Shown here: positions 48,601 to 62,600 of the stretch, one piece after another
How the letters are laid out: the number at the start of each line of letters is the position of its first letter
Numbering within the stretch: position 1 is the first letter of the stretch
DNA from: Dipylidium caninum
Taxonomy: Eukaryota > Platyhelminthes > Cestoda > Cyclophyllidea > Dipylidiidae
Direction: 5' to 3'
DNA: 64,000 nt
Assembly: GCA_017562135.1 (NCBI GenBank)
Contig: QEYB01001543.1
Coordinates: forward strand, 248,001 to 312,000
Program-made: the position numbers and the translations under genes
Notes under the pieces: model-generated
Seen by the model: the letters and a program-made list of their open reading frames with translations, nothing else
Database searches by the model: none
What the model was told of the DNA's origin: nothing

Positions 48601-51600
48601 GGTGAGTGAGCAGCATTTGAATGGCGCAGACGCAGTTGCTCAAGAGATGATGAATCCCGCAGGACCTGGCAAAGACCAGGAAAGAAGGAGCCGGTGAAAA
48701 AGAAAGACTGTGAAGAGTCTCGCCGCAAAGCAGCGTCTCTTTCACACAAACCACCATATGCGGCCGTAATTGTAGTCGAGGAAGCCAATGTCCCGTGCCA
48801 TCTTGATAGTCTAACAAGGGGTTGGCATTGGTCTGATACTTTGCTGCTCAGATGCAGATGTCACCGCAGTTCAGTTGCCTATTAACTGCATTGGTACGTT
48901 GTCGTTCACCACCGCAATCAACCGCAATCATTGAATGGCATAAAATGTGAGTGCGTGATGGTGGAAGAGAAGGCGGGTCACGTGTAGAGTAATTTGGAGG
49001 CGGATCTCTTCGGTACGGCCAACCCTCGTTGAGGTTGCATCGGAGGTAAAGAAGACGGTGACGTCGAGGCTGATGTTGAGATGGAAGCTGTTCTCGATGG
49101 TGAGCAGGAGTCCGAGCATCCGTGAGACGGTGGTATTGCAGACGTCGAAGTTGATTAATTAATTTAGCTACTGCATTATTTCCATGCCGGATCCTCTGTG
49201 TCAGCTTCTCCATGGCAGAAAGTAGAGTGTGCTCCTACCGCAGGACTGAATAGCTGCCGCACAAGCACACGCCGGAGGCTGTGGATAAATTAGTTAAAAT
49301 GGCATTGGAATGTGACATTAGAATGCGGGCGAGATTCTTCGTCCAAGGTAATGGCGTCGTGTTATTCGAATGCAATGGGAGAGCAGGTAACCAATGGCGA
49401 TGTTCCGGTGTCAGTCCACACAGACCCCGGCAAGGTAGCGATACCGAACCGCCACTCCGGAGAACACAAGCCACATCAACGCTTACGCGACTCTCCAGTC
49501 CTTATAAATTCTCGTGCCCGCCTGCAGGATGAACTCACCGACGTCAGTTCAACAGTCCTCACTCGGCAAATGCTCTTTCGCCAACACTCCTCAGTCGCGC
49601 TCACTGCGTCTGCTCGAGTACGATTCATCGACTACACGCTGTTCATGCCACCGCGTCGACGAGAATTCGAGTGCTTCGCCACATCTATTGTCGGGAACTT
49701 GAGGGGGGTAATCGGTAAAATGGCTACATGGAGACGGAAAAAGAATAATGCGGTGACACTGAAAGATTGCACTGGACCTGATAAATTGGCATGAAGGCAT
49801 TCATCGTAAATTTTACTACACAGACTGCCCTTTCACTGAATGCCTTGTCAGCATTAATGCTCATTCACAGCATGGGAACGCGGAGTATGTGGGGCCTTAA
49901 AATCCCTGATTATTTATTGTTTCCCTCGATTACTTCCCATTCCCGTCACCGTGCTTCTCCTCCTGCTCCTGCCCCACCTCGTTTCCCTCGTCTCCTTTGT
50001 TGCCTCTGATGTGTGGTGACGCGAAATCGCTCAACTACTAATAAACAAGACACCACAGAAAACCGTTGTGGTTGTTAGAGGGGACATCAATGTTGCTGTT
50101 ACGTCAGCTCCAACTACCTGAAAATTGAGTCCCCTTTGTAAATTTATCCTAGGTTGGACCGACGTCCACCCCTTGTGGGGTGTGCGTGTGAGGACTGGAT
50201 CCCACATTCGTTCTCCACTTTTACCATTAGTGACATGGGTAGGTGGTCTTCCTCCAGGCTGCCTGCTGATGCTTTGATTGCCGGAAAGGAATTTTTGGAA
50301 ACAGCAACGCACTTTTTTCAAATAATGAACGCGTATCCGAATGCGTCATTTATGCGCCCGTAGTCTTCAACTCCTGTTGCATTATCCAGTTTGCGGTCGC
50401 AGAAGCAAAGTCCGTGGAAATGCGTTTTGCTTCGATCGACCACACGGATGATCGCCTGAAGACGAACAAGCTCGTTTTAGCAAAGTTGGGGCAGTAATCA
50501 GACCGAAACCAAGTAATCAGAGATCGGTGAATCCGCCAGCAATCACTATGGAGAATGTCGTCTTCCCTATGTGGAGGAACCTTGTCCGAGGGCAGAGTCT
50601 GCTCCAATGAGGTGATTAAATGGGTCTGTGAATTTTGAGGAGGAAGAGACTTGGAGTCAAAACAGAAGAGAACAGAACAGTAGAGTTACTGGTTTCTGTA
50701 GACATTTTATGCTGTCATCACCGACAATTGGAGCTCTCTCTGTACTGACACCGCAATGACGCCAGCCGCCTCAAGGAAAAGGTCATTTTCGGCGAGAAAA
50801 TGTTGAAGGTGCCGTTATATCTGACGTGACTTTGAAAACTTTGCACGTGGAATCACCGATGCATCGATTTCGGTCCTCAACCCTCCTCATATTCAACTCC
50901 TTTTGCGGCTTTACTTTTCAATAGCGTTTCCGCGCTATCCGATGAATTGTATTAAATTTGAGCTTGTCGTGACATTCACAGACTGATTTTGCAGCAAACA
51001 CGACTCTGGTGCCGACACCGCGCGTGCCTCGCCAACACGATCACTTCGTCGGCAACTGGCGTTTGATGCGGTATGGTATTAAGTGGGGGGAGTTCGATCG
51101 GAGAAGTTATGAAAGGCCTACAAACTGGTGATATTATCGACAAATACTCGTCTCCTTACTATTCACCCATGAAATGGCTATTTGTCAATCGGACCCGGCT
51201 AAGGAGACAGCTCAAATACAAAAATCCCAGTGAAAAGCGCGTTTTAGCTTATTATTCACTACAGAGTGCTTGAGATGGAGAGAAAAATTTTGGTAGAGGG
51301 AGATTGTAGTGTCCCAAGAAGCTGCATAATTCCCCCCAGGTGAAGTTCTCCTTTCACTGAGGGGAAACTGAGTCTGCCTACGAGTAATGGGAGACCTCTT
51401 CTGGACTGCATACAAGCTCTCTCTTTGCTTTGCCAGACATGCCTCGAGAACTGAGGTCGCATTCGGGATGGCCTACGAAAGTGTCAGAAGGTGGCCTGGT
51501 TGTGGACTCAGTAGTCCGAAATGGCGGCAGCTTAGGCGACGACGAGGGGTTTGGTTGCGTCACCCTCTGTGTCAAATGGGAATTGAATGTGACAGCAACA

Positions 51601-52200
51601 ATGCAATTCACAGCCAGCATTGTTACACATGACAGAATGACCGAGTTGTCTACTGGACTGTTTTAATTCGTTGAGAGGATCCAGCAGCCACCCAGATCCG
51701 CTAGTCTGTTTTCCACGATACTGACAAAAAGGGTTTATCTATCTCGTCTATCAAGAATGTGAAGGTTATCTCGAAGAAGACAGTGCGGTGGAAGTGACCG
51801 CAGACTAGATGACAAGAAGCAGCGCGGACAGTCTGCGTGGTGTGCCCTGCTATGTGCAATTATATTGACCCTACGGGACCACTTTACATTTTATCACGCC
51901 TGTAATCCTTCAATTTCCCTCCTCCTCAAGTCGTCTTCCCCTCTCACAGTTCCATTTGGCCCAAGCGTAGTATCACACCAAGAATTGTCCCCAAGCATTG
52001 GCACATCTTCCTCATCAATGTTTGCTTACACCTACAACGCGTGCTCCATATTAGTGCAAGTGTAGGGAATATCCAACCTCCAAGGCCAAGTCTTCCCAAC
52101 TCAAACAATGTAACGCAATTAAGTGAACACCACTTCCGTCTAACATGAAGGCATGAAAGAAAACTTTTACCTTGACGGCACATGAGGTGTGAGCTGTGCG
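42681..52200. other. 9.5 kb without recognisable genes
   Basis: Composition here is closer to 50% GC than in the left part, judged by eye. Many overlapping open frames of 60-160 codons occur on both strands, for example 45594-45923 (minus) and 49312-49794 (plus), but none shows a conserved domain or a splice-supported continuation. I looked for reverse transcriptase, integrase and transposase motifs and found none. Only a small hairpin near 42725-42739 (CCCCTC-TCG-GAGGGG) stands out. Confidence 0.3.
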
Positions 52201-52499
52201 GTGGACAAAAGCGCTATCGAAATATGGGACTGTATATTGGGGTTGTAGTAGTCGCAGTCGCTGCTTACTCTTCGTCTATTTGTGGGGCCTCAAGTTTAGT
52301 GGCGTCCACCAAGATGATCATGGGATGCTTTCCTTGTTGTATAGGCTGTTGCAGTTGCTGTGGCTCTTCCTTCTCTCTCGATTTGCAGAGCATGAGATTT
52401 CTCCCAATCATTCGGGTCGCTATTCGACCTATTCATTGCACAAATGCATCGCGTCTGTAGTCTGGCAGGGAGGAACTGAGGATGTTACTGTACTCTTTG

Positions 52500-53440
52500 A
52501 CATAATTCACCATGTTCTCCGCAATAGCAGCAATCATCACTTATCAGCTTCTGTGGCCTCTCAGTTGCCTTCAGCAACACGTGAATGTCCTATTCTCCGT
52601 CCCCGATTACACCGGTACGTGAAACGCCTCAGGTCTCCGCCTCTTCCCCACATCTTATCACGAGGTCTGAAGCCGACTTACGTGCTTAGCAGAGAAGTGA
52701 AAGCAACGACCTGGGGGTAGAAAGATTGATCGTTTATGCTGTGGTAATGGAGGTTTGAGGAAGCAGTGAGTCCAGTGAGTTCGGAGGATGTAGACTGCTA
52801 GTCTGGAGCCGGAGTCGGAAGACGAGTCCAATTGGCTGTTCTTCTTCGGTGACTCGAGATGTTCCCTTCCTCTGACCTTTCCCTTACGAGAAGGCTTCCT
52901 TCCATAAAATCCACTTCCACCTCCTCTTCATCTTCAATCAGCAGCCCGTTCTGCACTAAAGACTTCGGTCACCTCATGGTGAATTGGGTGTGTTGGGCAC
53001 TCAAGTCAGAAGAGTCCGCGGAATACAACGGAATGATTAATTGGTGTAGATTTGAATTGTTTTGGGATGAAAAAAGATCTGAGATCTACGCTGATTGCCT
53101 CTCCTGTACTGAGTGGTGAGCGGGTTTTCAATCAAGAAGACGTCAACCGCGAATAAAATTCGTCAACTGACATCACAGCTGAGCGGTGAGCTCAACTCTC
53201 TGCACTCTCAAGTGCCTCTCGTGTGGACAACTTGAGTTTAAGTCGGAAAAGGCTGACTGCCGTTTGGGCCTATTTAGGGCGCCATTACGAAGCTTCCCTC
53301 AAATTCTACCAAGTGGGCGCTTCAAGCGGCACTAGTTTGAAAGAAGCCGTTTAGTTCATTTGCCACTGCTTATATGGCAGTGTAGAGCAGCCAGAGGAGA
53401 TGAGGTGAACAGTCTGGACTCCGCCCTGTCACCACCTCGT
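52500..53440 (+). repeat. large dispersed repeat family R1, copy 1
   Basis: Two blocks correspond collinearly to 58345-58570 and 59015-59830. Shared strings include AATAGCAGCAA, CAACACGTGAAT (TTAACACGTGAAT in copy 2), CACCTCATGGTGA, CTCTGCACTCTC, and GGGCCTATTTA. Divergence is substantial, and substitutions in the longest shared open frame fall on all three codon positions, arguing against a conserved protein. Confidence 0.6.
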
Positions 53441-55749
53441 TCTTGCCTTATCCATTTCCTCCGCTTAGCTAACGAATGCGAACAACTTGATGGGGGCGTC
53501 ACCGTTGCACCTGCAACCCACCGGCTTCTTCTGCTGTGGAAATGCTACTCGACACACTTGTTAGTCTAATTCCATTATCCGACAGCTGCCGTGCCTCCTC
53601 TCTCCCCAACAACTTTCCCCATCTTTCCACGCCGTGGGCAATGGCTACCGCCTCGTTCTCAATCTGCTTTCGATGGCTGCCGCGCCTCATCTTCTGCGCG
53701 AATGCTGGAAGACGGCAAAATCCTGCTTTGTTGGGATGAAAATCGGGTCTCCTGTGCCTGTTACTGTTGCTAACATGTTTGTATTCTCGTTTGCTGACGT
53801 TTTCGGGCCTCGCCTCCAAATCTTCTGCATCGCAAAATGGCACAAATGTCGAGGCGAGTGGCGGTTTCTAGAGGCGGGACCCATTTGAAAATACTCGGGT
53901 GTGCGGCCGAAGTGACAGCCCTCTCGAGCCTAACATGCATCCCCGGTGCGGCAGTGGGTCACCCTGATCAGACGCCCCATGGACACGGTGAGAGTAGAAT
54001 TTTTAACCTTGCAAAATGAGGCTATGTACAAGTGTGTTGCGTCACGATATTGTGGCAACAGTCACACACTCCGACCATAAAAGTGATCTGGTCACGGCCT
54101 CCTCAACCATCTAAGAGTCAAGGCAGCGGTGTGGACAGTAGGAGAGAAATGTGAGGTATGCGAGTTGGAATCTAAGAGAAACTTTGAGCGAGAAAACGGC
54201 TGTGCATGTGCAAATGGCATCAACGCTGTTAGCTCCCTTCGATGTGGTTCCGTGAAAAGATCCCAGAGAAATTGTTCGCTATCAGCTTGTTCTGTTTGCT
54301 TGCTTTGCATAGTGTCGCGTGAGTGTTAAACGTACATCACAAGACGTCTCGACTCACCGTAATGCCACCAACTGGCTGCCAAACGTCGGGCTGGCCTGCG
54401 GAGGTGTGAGTCGCATATGTCGAGAGGGGTAGTGCTCTTCCTCCCCGCCCTAGCAGCGATGGCGAGACTCTCTGTCTTATGTCGGAGCAATAACTCCTCG
54501 CTTAGTGCTGTAAAAATGTGGGAAGCAAGGCAACGCAGAGCACATCACAGGGTGGGAAGTGAGTCCCGCGTGCATGTCGTTCATCCGCCTTTCCCTTGGA
54601 CTTGAAGGAGGACTCCGCTCGCTCTTCTCTGACTGCTCCACACTGACACACAAACAGTGACAAATGGGCAAAATGGCTTCTTCCTGTCACTCCCCTTCAG
54701 CTAGCGCTCCCGCCACACAAGGCAGTGACCACAGCAAAACGGACGAGATGTCAAGTGACGCTTGCGGCCCCCCCCCCCGTGGTCGAATTGAGGGATGCTG
54801 CTTGACGTTCAGTCCCGTTCGACTACAGCTCGAACTGACCAGACGAGCAGGAACCCAAGAACGCAGAGATCGCTTCTGAACGCTGAAATCTTCTCGGTTC
54901 AAACTCCGCCCACCAATCACTACATGAGAGGCAATCATTTTATACACGAATGCCTTTCAATTCTGTCCCTGTTGATTCTGACCAAATTCCCAGTTCATTT
55001 CTCTCCCGAAAGTAAAGAATTGACAGAGCCATGGATGAGTTGAATTGCAGGAGCGGAAGACAAGGAGCAGTTAATTGCACTCATTGTGGCGTGTGTCACG
55101 GCGATCAACCGCCTACAGCTTCCCAACTCACTGGACTCACTGCTCCTTCAGACCACCATCAACGCAACAACTGCCATTCTTTTCTCTCCCACGACCGTTG
55201 CTTACAGCTCTGCCCAACTTCATGCAACTGTCCAATTCCCCTCCTACTTGACAACCTTTGCACACTCAAACGCTTTCTACGCGCTACTGTCTCTTTTCAT
55301 TCCAACTTACCTCTCACTCATTTCAGCACTGCCATTCTCGCCAATCTCTGCACTCGTCAATGATGTAGGCGACACCGTCGACATGAAGGCTAAGCTGTCT
55401 GAGGTCGGCGCAAAACAATTTTCATATCAATCATCAGCAGAATTGTGGGTGAGTAGTATCTGAGGAAATTTTGTGCGCACCGAGAAAGCACCGCATGAGG
55501 CCATCATACGACAAATGTAGAGAATGTAACATTTTCCCAACATGAAATCTCTGGGTCTAGCCAGGCTTTGTGGAACCAACCCTCTTCGACACAATTGTTT
55601 CCCACTAGGTTTGCCTGAGGTGGAACAAAGGCTATAGAGTCATGCAGAAATCAACTTAAGGTGCCTGGCTCGAAGAATTTGAAGCAGGTCGCCGCTCACT
55701 ATCGATGAACAAGTTGAATGGGTTGCCTACAGTCACGCCGTGTCCATTT
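53441..55749. other. gene-poor interval
   Basis: No gene recognised. A poly-C run of about 11 nt lies at 54768-54778. Open frames of up to 125 codons (such as 55086-55463) lack known motifs. Confidence 0.3.
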
Positions 55750-56530
55750 ACCATTCAATACCTTCGTCCTCTTCCACCTCGCCCCTTTTCTTTCTGCCGT
55801 TTTGCGACTGCACAGTGCGTAAATCTATTTTATTTTTATCTCGCAGCTGTTCCCACCCATCTGCAGTATTTCTGCCCCTGCTCCTGCCCAGCATTAAAGG
55901 AAACAGCACCACCAATTCTTCCGCCATATAATGTCATTTCATTTCAAATACAGGATTTTCAGAGGCATTGGAGTATTTCCCATTCCAAACTTTCATCCTC
56001 TTTCGCCTCACTTCATTTTCTTTCTGCCTTTTTAAGACTTCACAGTTCACAAATGGGCTTTGCTTGTGCGTCGGAGAAGCATTGTAGCTCTTCGCATCCA
56101 ATTAATTTTTTTCGTCTCCTGCGCATCATCACCAATAAAGAAAACCAACCTCACCAATTCTTCCGATTTATCTACTCAAACTGGTTAATTAGCGCAGGCT
56201 ATTGCTCAGACGGCAATCCCTCAAAGCTTACAGACCGACCGGACAAATTGGTTGGAGAACGCGTTGGAAAGAATGCGCGTAAGATGCACGAGCAATGAGC
56301 AACGGTTCGGACATAGTTTATGCCAAAAGCATCTGTCAACTTGGATGTCCCGCGTCGCTCATCACTTGCACAACTCACACAGTAGGCGATTCCTTGGCTT
56401 GCATTCTCTTCACGACACCCGGTGAAATCGGTTCGCCTCCACCCCTTCTACAGAAAATGATCAGAAGACGTGGAGAATTTTCCATTCCACCCCTGCATCC
56501 TCTTTCATCTCGACTCCTTTTCCATATGAG
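55750..56530 (+). repeat. short pyrimidine-rich repeat modules
   Basis: The pattern ATTCC/ATTCAA followed by a TTTCATCCTCTTTC-like block and a CTTTTC/TTTCTTTCTGCC block recurs near 55755, 55980 and 56480, with a weaker relative near 63105. The first two are followed by ACAGTGCGTAAAT or ACAGTTCACAAAT. They look like diverged copies of one element of under 100 bp. Confidence 0.4.
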
Positions 56531-56558
56531 CAGTCGTCGTGGTTGTTTCATTTATTAC

Positions 56559-56582
56559 AATTGTAATTGTAATTGTAATTGT
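56559..56582 (+). repeat. (AATTGT)4 microsatellite
   Basis: Four consecutive AATTGT units, extended on the left by a partial ACAATTGT palindrome. Confidence 0.85.
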
Positions 56583-56620
56583 ACCGGGATGCAAGTTAGA
56601 GGAGAAGGAGGTGATAATTA

Positions 56621-56640
56621 TGATGATGATGATGATGATC
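56621..56640 (+). repeat. (TGA)n microsatellite
   Basis: Six consecutive TGA/GAT trinucleotides about 40 bp downstream of the AATTGT array. Confidence 0.85.
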
Positions 56641-58344
56641 ACAATTGCAAAATACTAAGAAGGAACGTTTTAGAGGAATTTGACCGACTCTTTAATGTGA
56701 ACCTGTAAATGCTGGCGTCACTTTCTGATAGCAATTCAACCCACCGAGTGAATGGCAATCTCTCAAAACACAGATGATATGAATTTAGCTTTGTAGTTTG
56801 TATTTGCAGTAGCCGCGCATGCTTGCAATTATCCGGCGGAGAAGGAGGGGATCGCAGCTCCATTGGCTCAGAATGAATGTTCCTTGCCTGTTAAGTAAAC
56901 AGAGGCGCAGATAACTTGACAGTGCGGAGAATGGTTAAAGAATTGACAGGACGTGCTGGACGAGGGGCTTCCACAGGATTTTCTGCTTGGCAAAGTGACT
57001 CACCACCATCTTCATTTCTGGCAGCCCATATTATCAGCACCAATTCACCCACATTGTTCGCACTCAGACGAGATGGCGCCGAAGATGAAAGTCGAACGAA
57101 TTGCAAGTCTGGGAGTCCAATGGAAGCCAAAAGTGCGGCATTTCAACACGACTACGTCACTCATCGCTCACTCATCCATATTCTCTCCACTGCATTCGGT
57201 GAAAGCGAATCATTTCCATCGCGTTGATTCGCAGCATACCTTCCTCACTCCTTCTAGGCGGAGGGAGGGAGAGGGCTGATGGAGTACGGTGGTCGAGGCT
57301 TGGACACTACGTTTGGTCAGACGCGCATCGCTTAACTGTTTTGCCAAGGTGACCAAGATACCGTCAATTCCGTTTCAGCTCATCTTTATTCCTCTCCCTT
57401 TCTTTTTTTCTTTCTCTTCTTTTTCTTCTCTCTTCTGCCCACCCCTCTTACCTCAGTGCTACTGCGACTCAGGAAGTGAAAACGTGAGAAGGCTGCCCAT
57501 TTTCGGTTTTGACGTGGCACATTTCTACACACCAGTCGACAAACTTCCTCGTCCACAAGTCCACTTCGCCCTACCACCAGAGGTGACTAATGTTCCTCTC
57601 AATCGGCGACTTCTACACACGCAAAAACCGGCTTCTGCACAATAATGTCACCTTAGTCTCCAACTCCGCCCTCACGTGGCAAAGTGGAACTGTAGATTGT
57701 CCTTTCCGACTGTCCTTTACAGCCAGAAGATTTTGAGCGAATGTAGACGACCAAGGGGATGAGGATTGACAGAAAGGGGAGGGTAAATGTTGCCGCTTTT
57801 CGTTTCACTTTCTCTGCTTAGCCCAACTTACCAGCTCCGTTTTTCGACCAACATTGCGGATGACAAGCGAAGTGCTGTCGGCTGCTCACCCTCCTTGTTA
57901 ATTGCATGCAAGCAACCTATTTCAACTAATTTACCAATGGTCTTACAGATCCACATGGGCGGCTGCTACCGACAACGACATGAAGTTAGACATGAGATTT
58001 TTGACTTGAAGGCCTAATTAAAATCACTTGTGTCTTGCTGCGTTTAAAATTCATTGATTTTTGAGTCTAACATTCAGTGCTCCAAACCAGGAGGAAGAGA
58101 AGTCACATTTTTCGTTCAATCATCCCCATCGTGGACACATTTGTGATGGCTTGTGGAGGCGCAGTGAGCCACCTTCTCGATGTAATTGCGTCCTTCCCTT
58201 ACTCTTCGACTGAGGAATGCCCATGCATATTGTTTTCTCTCAGCCAATTTTGTCTCGACAAAGTTATTATATCCTTAAGAGAGAGAGGTGGGTAGACAGA
58301 CTGGTAGGCGGGTGGGTGGATGGGTAGTTCGGAGGGCTCTACTG
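56641..58344. other. gene-poor interval
   Basis: No recognisable gene or large repeat. The stretch at 57380-57440 is a pyrimidine tract (T/C with CTTTTTCTTCTC), which creates accidental Lys/Arg-rich frames on the other strand. Confidence 0.3.
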
Positions 58345-59830
58345 ACTTAAATAACTCACCAAGTTCTCCATAATAGCAGCAACCTTCATTTCTCAGCACC
58401 TCTAGCCTCACACTTGCCTTCATTAACACGTGAATATCGCCTACTCCACCCCCGCTTTCAACCGTGGGTGGAACGATTCAGGTCTCTGCCTCTTACCCAC
58501 GTCTCATCCCGCTATCCACCATGCCACGAGGTCGTGAAGCTGAGGCGCCTGCTTGAAAGCTATAAGGGGATTCTCTTCTCTGGAAGTCGCTCTGCTGTTC
58601 GAGCAAAGCGACTTCGCGATGACAAAATCACTACTGCAATCGAATGTGTCAAAGGAGAACGCCACATCGGATGTTTCCATGTGGGGTAGACTTCTTTCCC
58701 ACACACCATCTCAGCGGTGTCAGTATTTAGCGCACCGCCTCCAACTGAATAATACCCTCTCCTGAGTCCACCCCTCTCTGGCCAAGAAGAGTTGAGGTAA
58801 AATGTTGAAGGGGACAATGGACAAGTCAGAGTTTGGGCAACCACCCACTAGCAAAACGGTCGATGAGGATGGCGGAGGAGGAGCGGGGGGTGGGGGGGGA
58901 GGGAATGAAAGGAGATATTTGAGTATAGGAACCGGTTGGATGTGTGCAAAAACTCGTTGGTTGGTGGGTGGGGCCATGGGATACCGCCACGAAGTTGTGC
59001 AGAGCAGGAGTTTGGCCGTTGTGGAGGTGATGGAGGGTTGAGGGAGCAGTGAATGCAATTCGTAGGAATATGTAATTTGTTGGTTTGAGGTGGGTGGGTT
59101 CATCGTGGCATTCTCCAAATACATCGACATATGCGTCTACGAATTCAACTCACTGTTCAACTTCTACTGACTTCTCATTACTCTCCCGATCATTCTTCTC
59201 CTCATACTTGGAATTTTTTTTTATCTGGCTTCTCTCCTCCTCTCAAATAACTTCTACCTCTCCTCCATCCGCAATCAGCAGCTATTTTCTCCACCGGAGA
59301 CTTCTATTGTCACCTCATGGTGAGTTGGTCTGCATGGAATTCGGTGCAGATAAACAGGCGATGAATCCGATTTGCTTTTGGGGTCTAAATGGCATGAGAA
59401 ATACTCTGATTGCCGCTCAAGCCGTGAGCAGTAATCAAAAGTTTTGACCTAGAAATCGTCAGGCGTGAGTAGAACTCGTCAAGTGACATCCAGCCATATC
59501 TGACTAGTGAGCTCGTAAGGCGGCCGGGCTACTCGGAGATAACGACTGGTCTCCACTCTCTGCACTCTCGAGTGACTGCTCGTCGAAACATCTTGAACTG
59601 CAGTCAGCAGATTGCTGACCTACGCTTGGGCCTATTTAAGACTCCATCACGGAGCTTCTCACAGATGCGGCAAAGCCGGGTGCCGCAGGTGGCACTTCCC
59701 ATTACGTACTGTTTTGCTGCGCTTCGTGTCCCGGAAATGCTGACTATGGGGGAAACGAGGGAAGAAGCCATTGTATGCGCAGCAGTATAGAGAAGCCAAA
59801 GGAGGTAAAGCCTGCAGTTTCTACTTCATC
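58345..59830 (+). repeat. large dispersed repeat family R1, copy 2
   Basis: Same modules as 52500-53440 in the same order and orientation, but with about 450 bp of extra sequence between the two blocks (roughly 58570-59015) that includes a G-rich run near 58884-58901. The second block contains CACCTCATGGTGA at about 59311, CTCTGCACTCTC near 59558 and GGGCCTATTTA near 59629. Confidence 0.6.
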
Positions 59831-60059
59831 CTCCAACTGTACCTGCCTCGAGTAGGAGTGGCGATTTCCCTCTGCATCACAGATTTCGCGAAAACAAGGC
59901 TTCATTGAAGGCATCAACCGGTGGAAATGTCATCGCAGATTGTCTCTACACAGGAGGCGTGAAGTGAAGTACGTAGCAGCGAAATGGCTGGGATAAACGC
60001 GAGATAGTGGAAAGTGAACTTGGATAAGAGGAAAATGGCAGACGTGACAAGTCTTGTTC

Positions 60060-61290
60060 CCTCAACGGAGAGGCAGCTCACGTGGTAGTTTCTCGAATTA
60101 CCGGGTTCACCCGGAGGCGGAATCCACCTCCCCCTCAGTTGCTTTATTTTGCCGCAAGAGAAACGAGGACGTCTCAGTTACACTTGGTCACGGGCGATAA
60201 GTGTACCAAGAAGTCCGCTGTGAATGGAGGTTGAGAATGGACGGAGTCGTGAAGACGTGGACAGAAGTGACCTGCTACCCCACTGTCACCCCACGAGGTC
60301 AAGGATCCGAGTAGCAAAATTATTGTATGGAAGCCCGATCTTTCTGCACAACTTCGTGGTCATACTCGAACACATGTTCGTTTGTCTTGCATTGAACCGC
60401 AAGTGAAATCGCGTCTCTGGCGAGGTGGGGCGTCTTTCTGAAAACCAACTCTTGGCTTCCCATTTTTGTGTTTGCAACTGCTCAATGCGTCGTAACTGGC
60501 CAAAAATCATGTCGGCCAAACTGGTTAAGATGTCTACGTGCGAGGAGCACTTGGTTGCGTCGAAGAAGAACAAGAGAGGGGCTGGCTAGCACGAGACAAT
60601 GTGGTGCCCGTCAACCCACTTCTTCTCCGTGTATTTTTTTACTCCAACATCATGGAAACAGTGCGAATCGAAGGATTCTACAAATGCACATTAAAATAAC
60701 CAGCCCTCGAACTCTCGATGCTAGGAACTATGGTCCTTCCACTTGGCGTACCCGTCTTGACCACCGTGCGTGAAATTTCCTCACCTCATACATCCGTTCC
60801 TTTCCACTCCTCCTCCCTGCCTTCCTCAACACGTCGTCGGTCGCATCAACCAATGACGATAGGATACTTCGCTACAATTCGTCATCATTCTTTCCAGGTT
60901 GTCGTTTTTTTGTTTTCTAATGCAGACACGTAGATTGCTCATTATCCGGTAGCAGAAATGAAAACCAAGCGGTGGGAAGGGCTAGCGTGTTTCAGCCTCG
61001 ATGTTTCAGCCTCGCAAATGTCTGCCTTCTGTGACTTCCTCACAGCATCGGAAAATTGTGATCCCACACTCGCCTCGTGATTTGCACGTCTATGAGCTGG
61101 AGTGAACGAAAATGAAAAAGGTCTGCGCCATTTTAACGACCCAACTAGAGGCCTCTCGTATTCTCAGTATCCGTCGCGATGTTCCTCACTTCCAACAACA
61201 TGCTGCGCTGCCACAGGTTGTCACCGCCGACAAAGTGGTATGCTCATACATTGGCATTACTTGACGCCCTCGTGTCGGTAGCACTCGCAC
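60060..61290 (+). repeat. repeat R2, first of two tandem diverged units
   Basis: Collinear with 61500-62600. Matching landmarks include ATTACCGGGTTCACCCGGAGGC, CACCGCGAGGTCA-like CACGAGGTCAAGGA, CGATCTTTCTGCACA, GGTGGGGCGTCT, GGTGCCCGTCAA, CATCCGTTCCTTTCCA and TATTCTCAGTAT. Offsets between matches run from about 1,350 to 1,500 bp because of indels. Confidence 0.65.
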
Positions 61291-61499
61291 TCCAGCCCTC
61301 GCTTACCAACCAACTCCCCCAACCCCCGTCACACTTGGACTGCCCATCTACACGATGTCCCCGTGATTGCCTCCTGCATGCACTCAAGAAACTTCTTCTC
61401 CATGCAGTGAATAGACTGCGTTACATTCGTGTAATTTGCACTTTGTAATGCTCGCACACGGACCGTGTCCCATCGCATTCCCACCCATTTGAGACACTC

Positions 61500-62600
61500 G
61501 AAGGAGAGGAGGTTCGCGTGTTAGTCCTTTAATTGCCGGATTCACCCGAGGCGAAATCCACCTACCTTCACCCCACACGGTATCACATGTGTACCACATG
61601 TTCCCAACTTCTTCGTTTTTGCCACACGAGTGGGATAATCGCCTTACTCACAGTTCGTCAAGAGCGATGAGTGTGCCAGGAAGTCCACTGTGAATAAAAG
61701 TCGAGAAAGGAGGGCATTGTGAAGATGTGGGCAGATATGACCTTCTGCTTCACTGTAACACCGCGAGGTCACGGAGCCCGAGTATCAAAAAAAGCTGTCC
61801 CGAAGCTCGATCTTTCTGCACAGCCAAATCGCCATACCCGTTTACCTAGTCAGACTTATAGAGCCGATGTTGGGTTGTGAGAGGAGAGAGAGGCCTAAGT
61901 CTTTGCTTGTCTTCCTTTGAGCAGCAAGTGAAAATTGCGCTCTTGGTTAGGTGGGGCGTCTGCTTAAATTCAATTTCGGCTGTACGTCTGCAACTCCTCA
62001 ATGCCTCGTCACCGACCGAAAGTCAAAGTCATATAAGCAGTCGCGCTGCAAGGAGCACTAAAATTCCGCAGAGGAAAAGCATCTTCACAGCAAGGGAGTG
62101 GCACGAGGCAATGCTGAGGTGAACTAATGAGAGGATTCCTACTGAAATTCGCGTCCATTAATTCCGACCACCACCGTGGTGCCCGTCAAAACACTTGCCC
62201 TCTACATGTCAGACTAACCGTCTCCCGAACTTCTGCTGCAAGAACCCCGCCCTAAAGACCTGAACATCACATTTCCTCACCCCATGCAACCGATCCTTTC
62301 CAATTCCTCGTCTCTCCTTTCCTCAAAAATACCATCTGCCACATTTCGCTCAACCTCAACCTGGTCGCCATTCATCATCTTCCAGTGGACTGGAATCAAA
62401 TCACTCACCACTGCTTCCCCTCGTGCTCGCTTACTTCCCTCGAATTGAATTTTCTCACCCTTGGAGAGGCCCGTGCCCATTTAACCCCCCAGCTTGTGGT
62501 TTCACTTATTCTCAGTATTCGCTGTGAACAAAACGTTGCATTGCCAAATATCACCTGCGTAATTCCATTCGGCATTGCCAGACGCCCTCATATCCGGCAG
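61500..62600 (+). repeat. repeat R2, second tandem diverged unit
   Basis: Carries ATTGCCGGATTCACCCGAGGC, CGCGAGGTCACGGA, CGATCTTTCTGCACA, GGTGGGGCGTCT, GGTGCCCGTCAA, CAACCGATCCTTTCCA and TATTCTCAGTAT in the same order as the first unit. No terminal repeats or coding domain recognised. Confidence 0.65.

Noticed and set aside
52196..52720. 174-codon open frame on the plus strand
   Set aside because: It runs through a diverged repeat. The matching segment at 58.4 kb differs at all codon positions, mostly non-synonymously, so it is unlikely to be a conserved protein.
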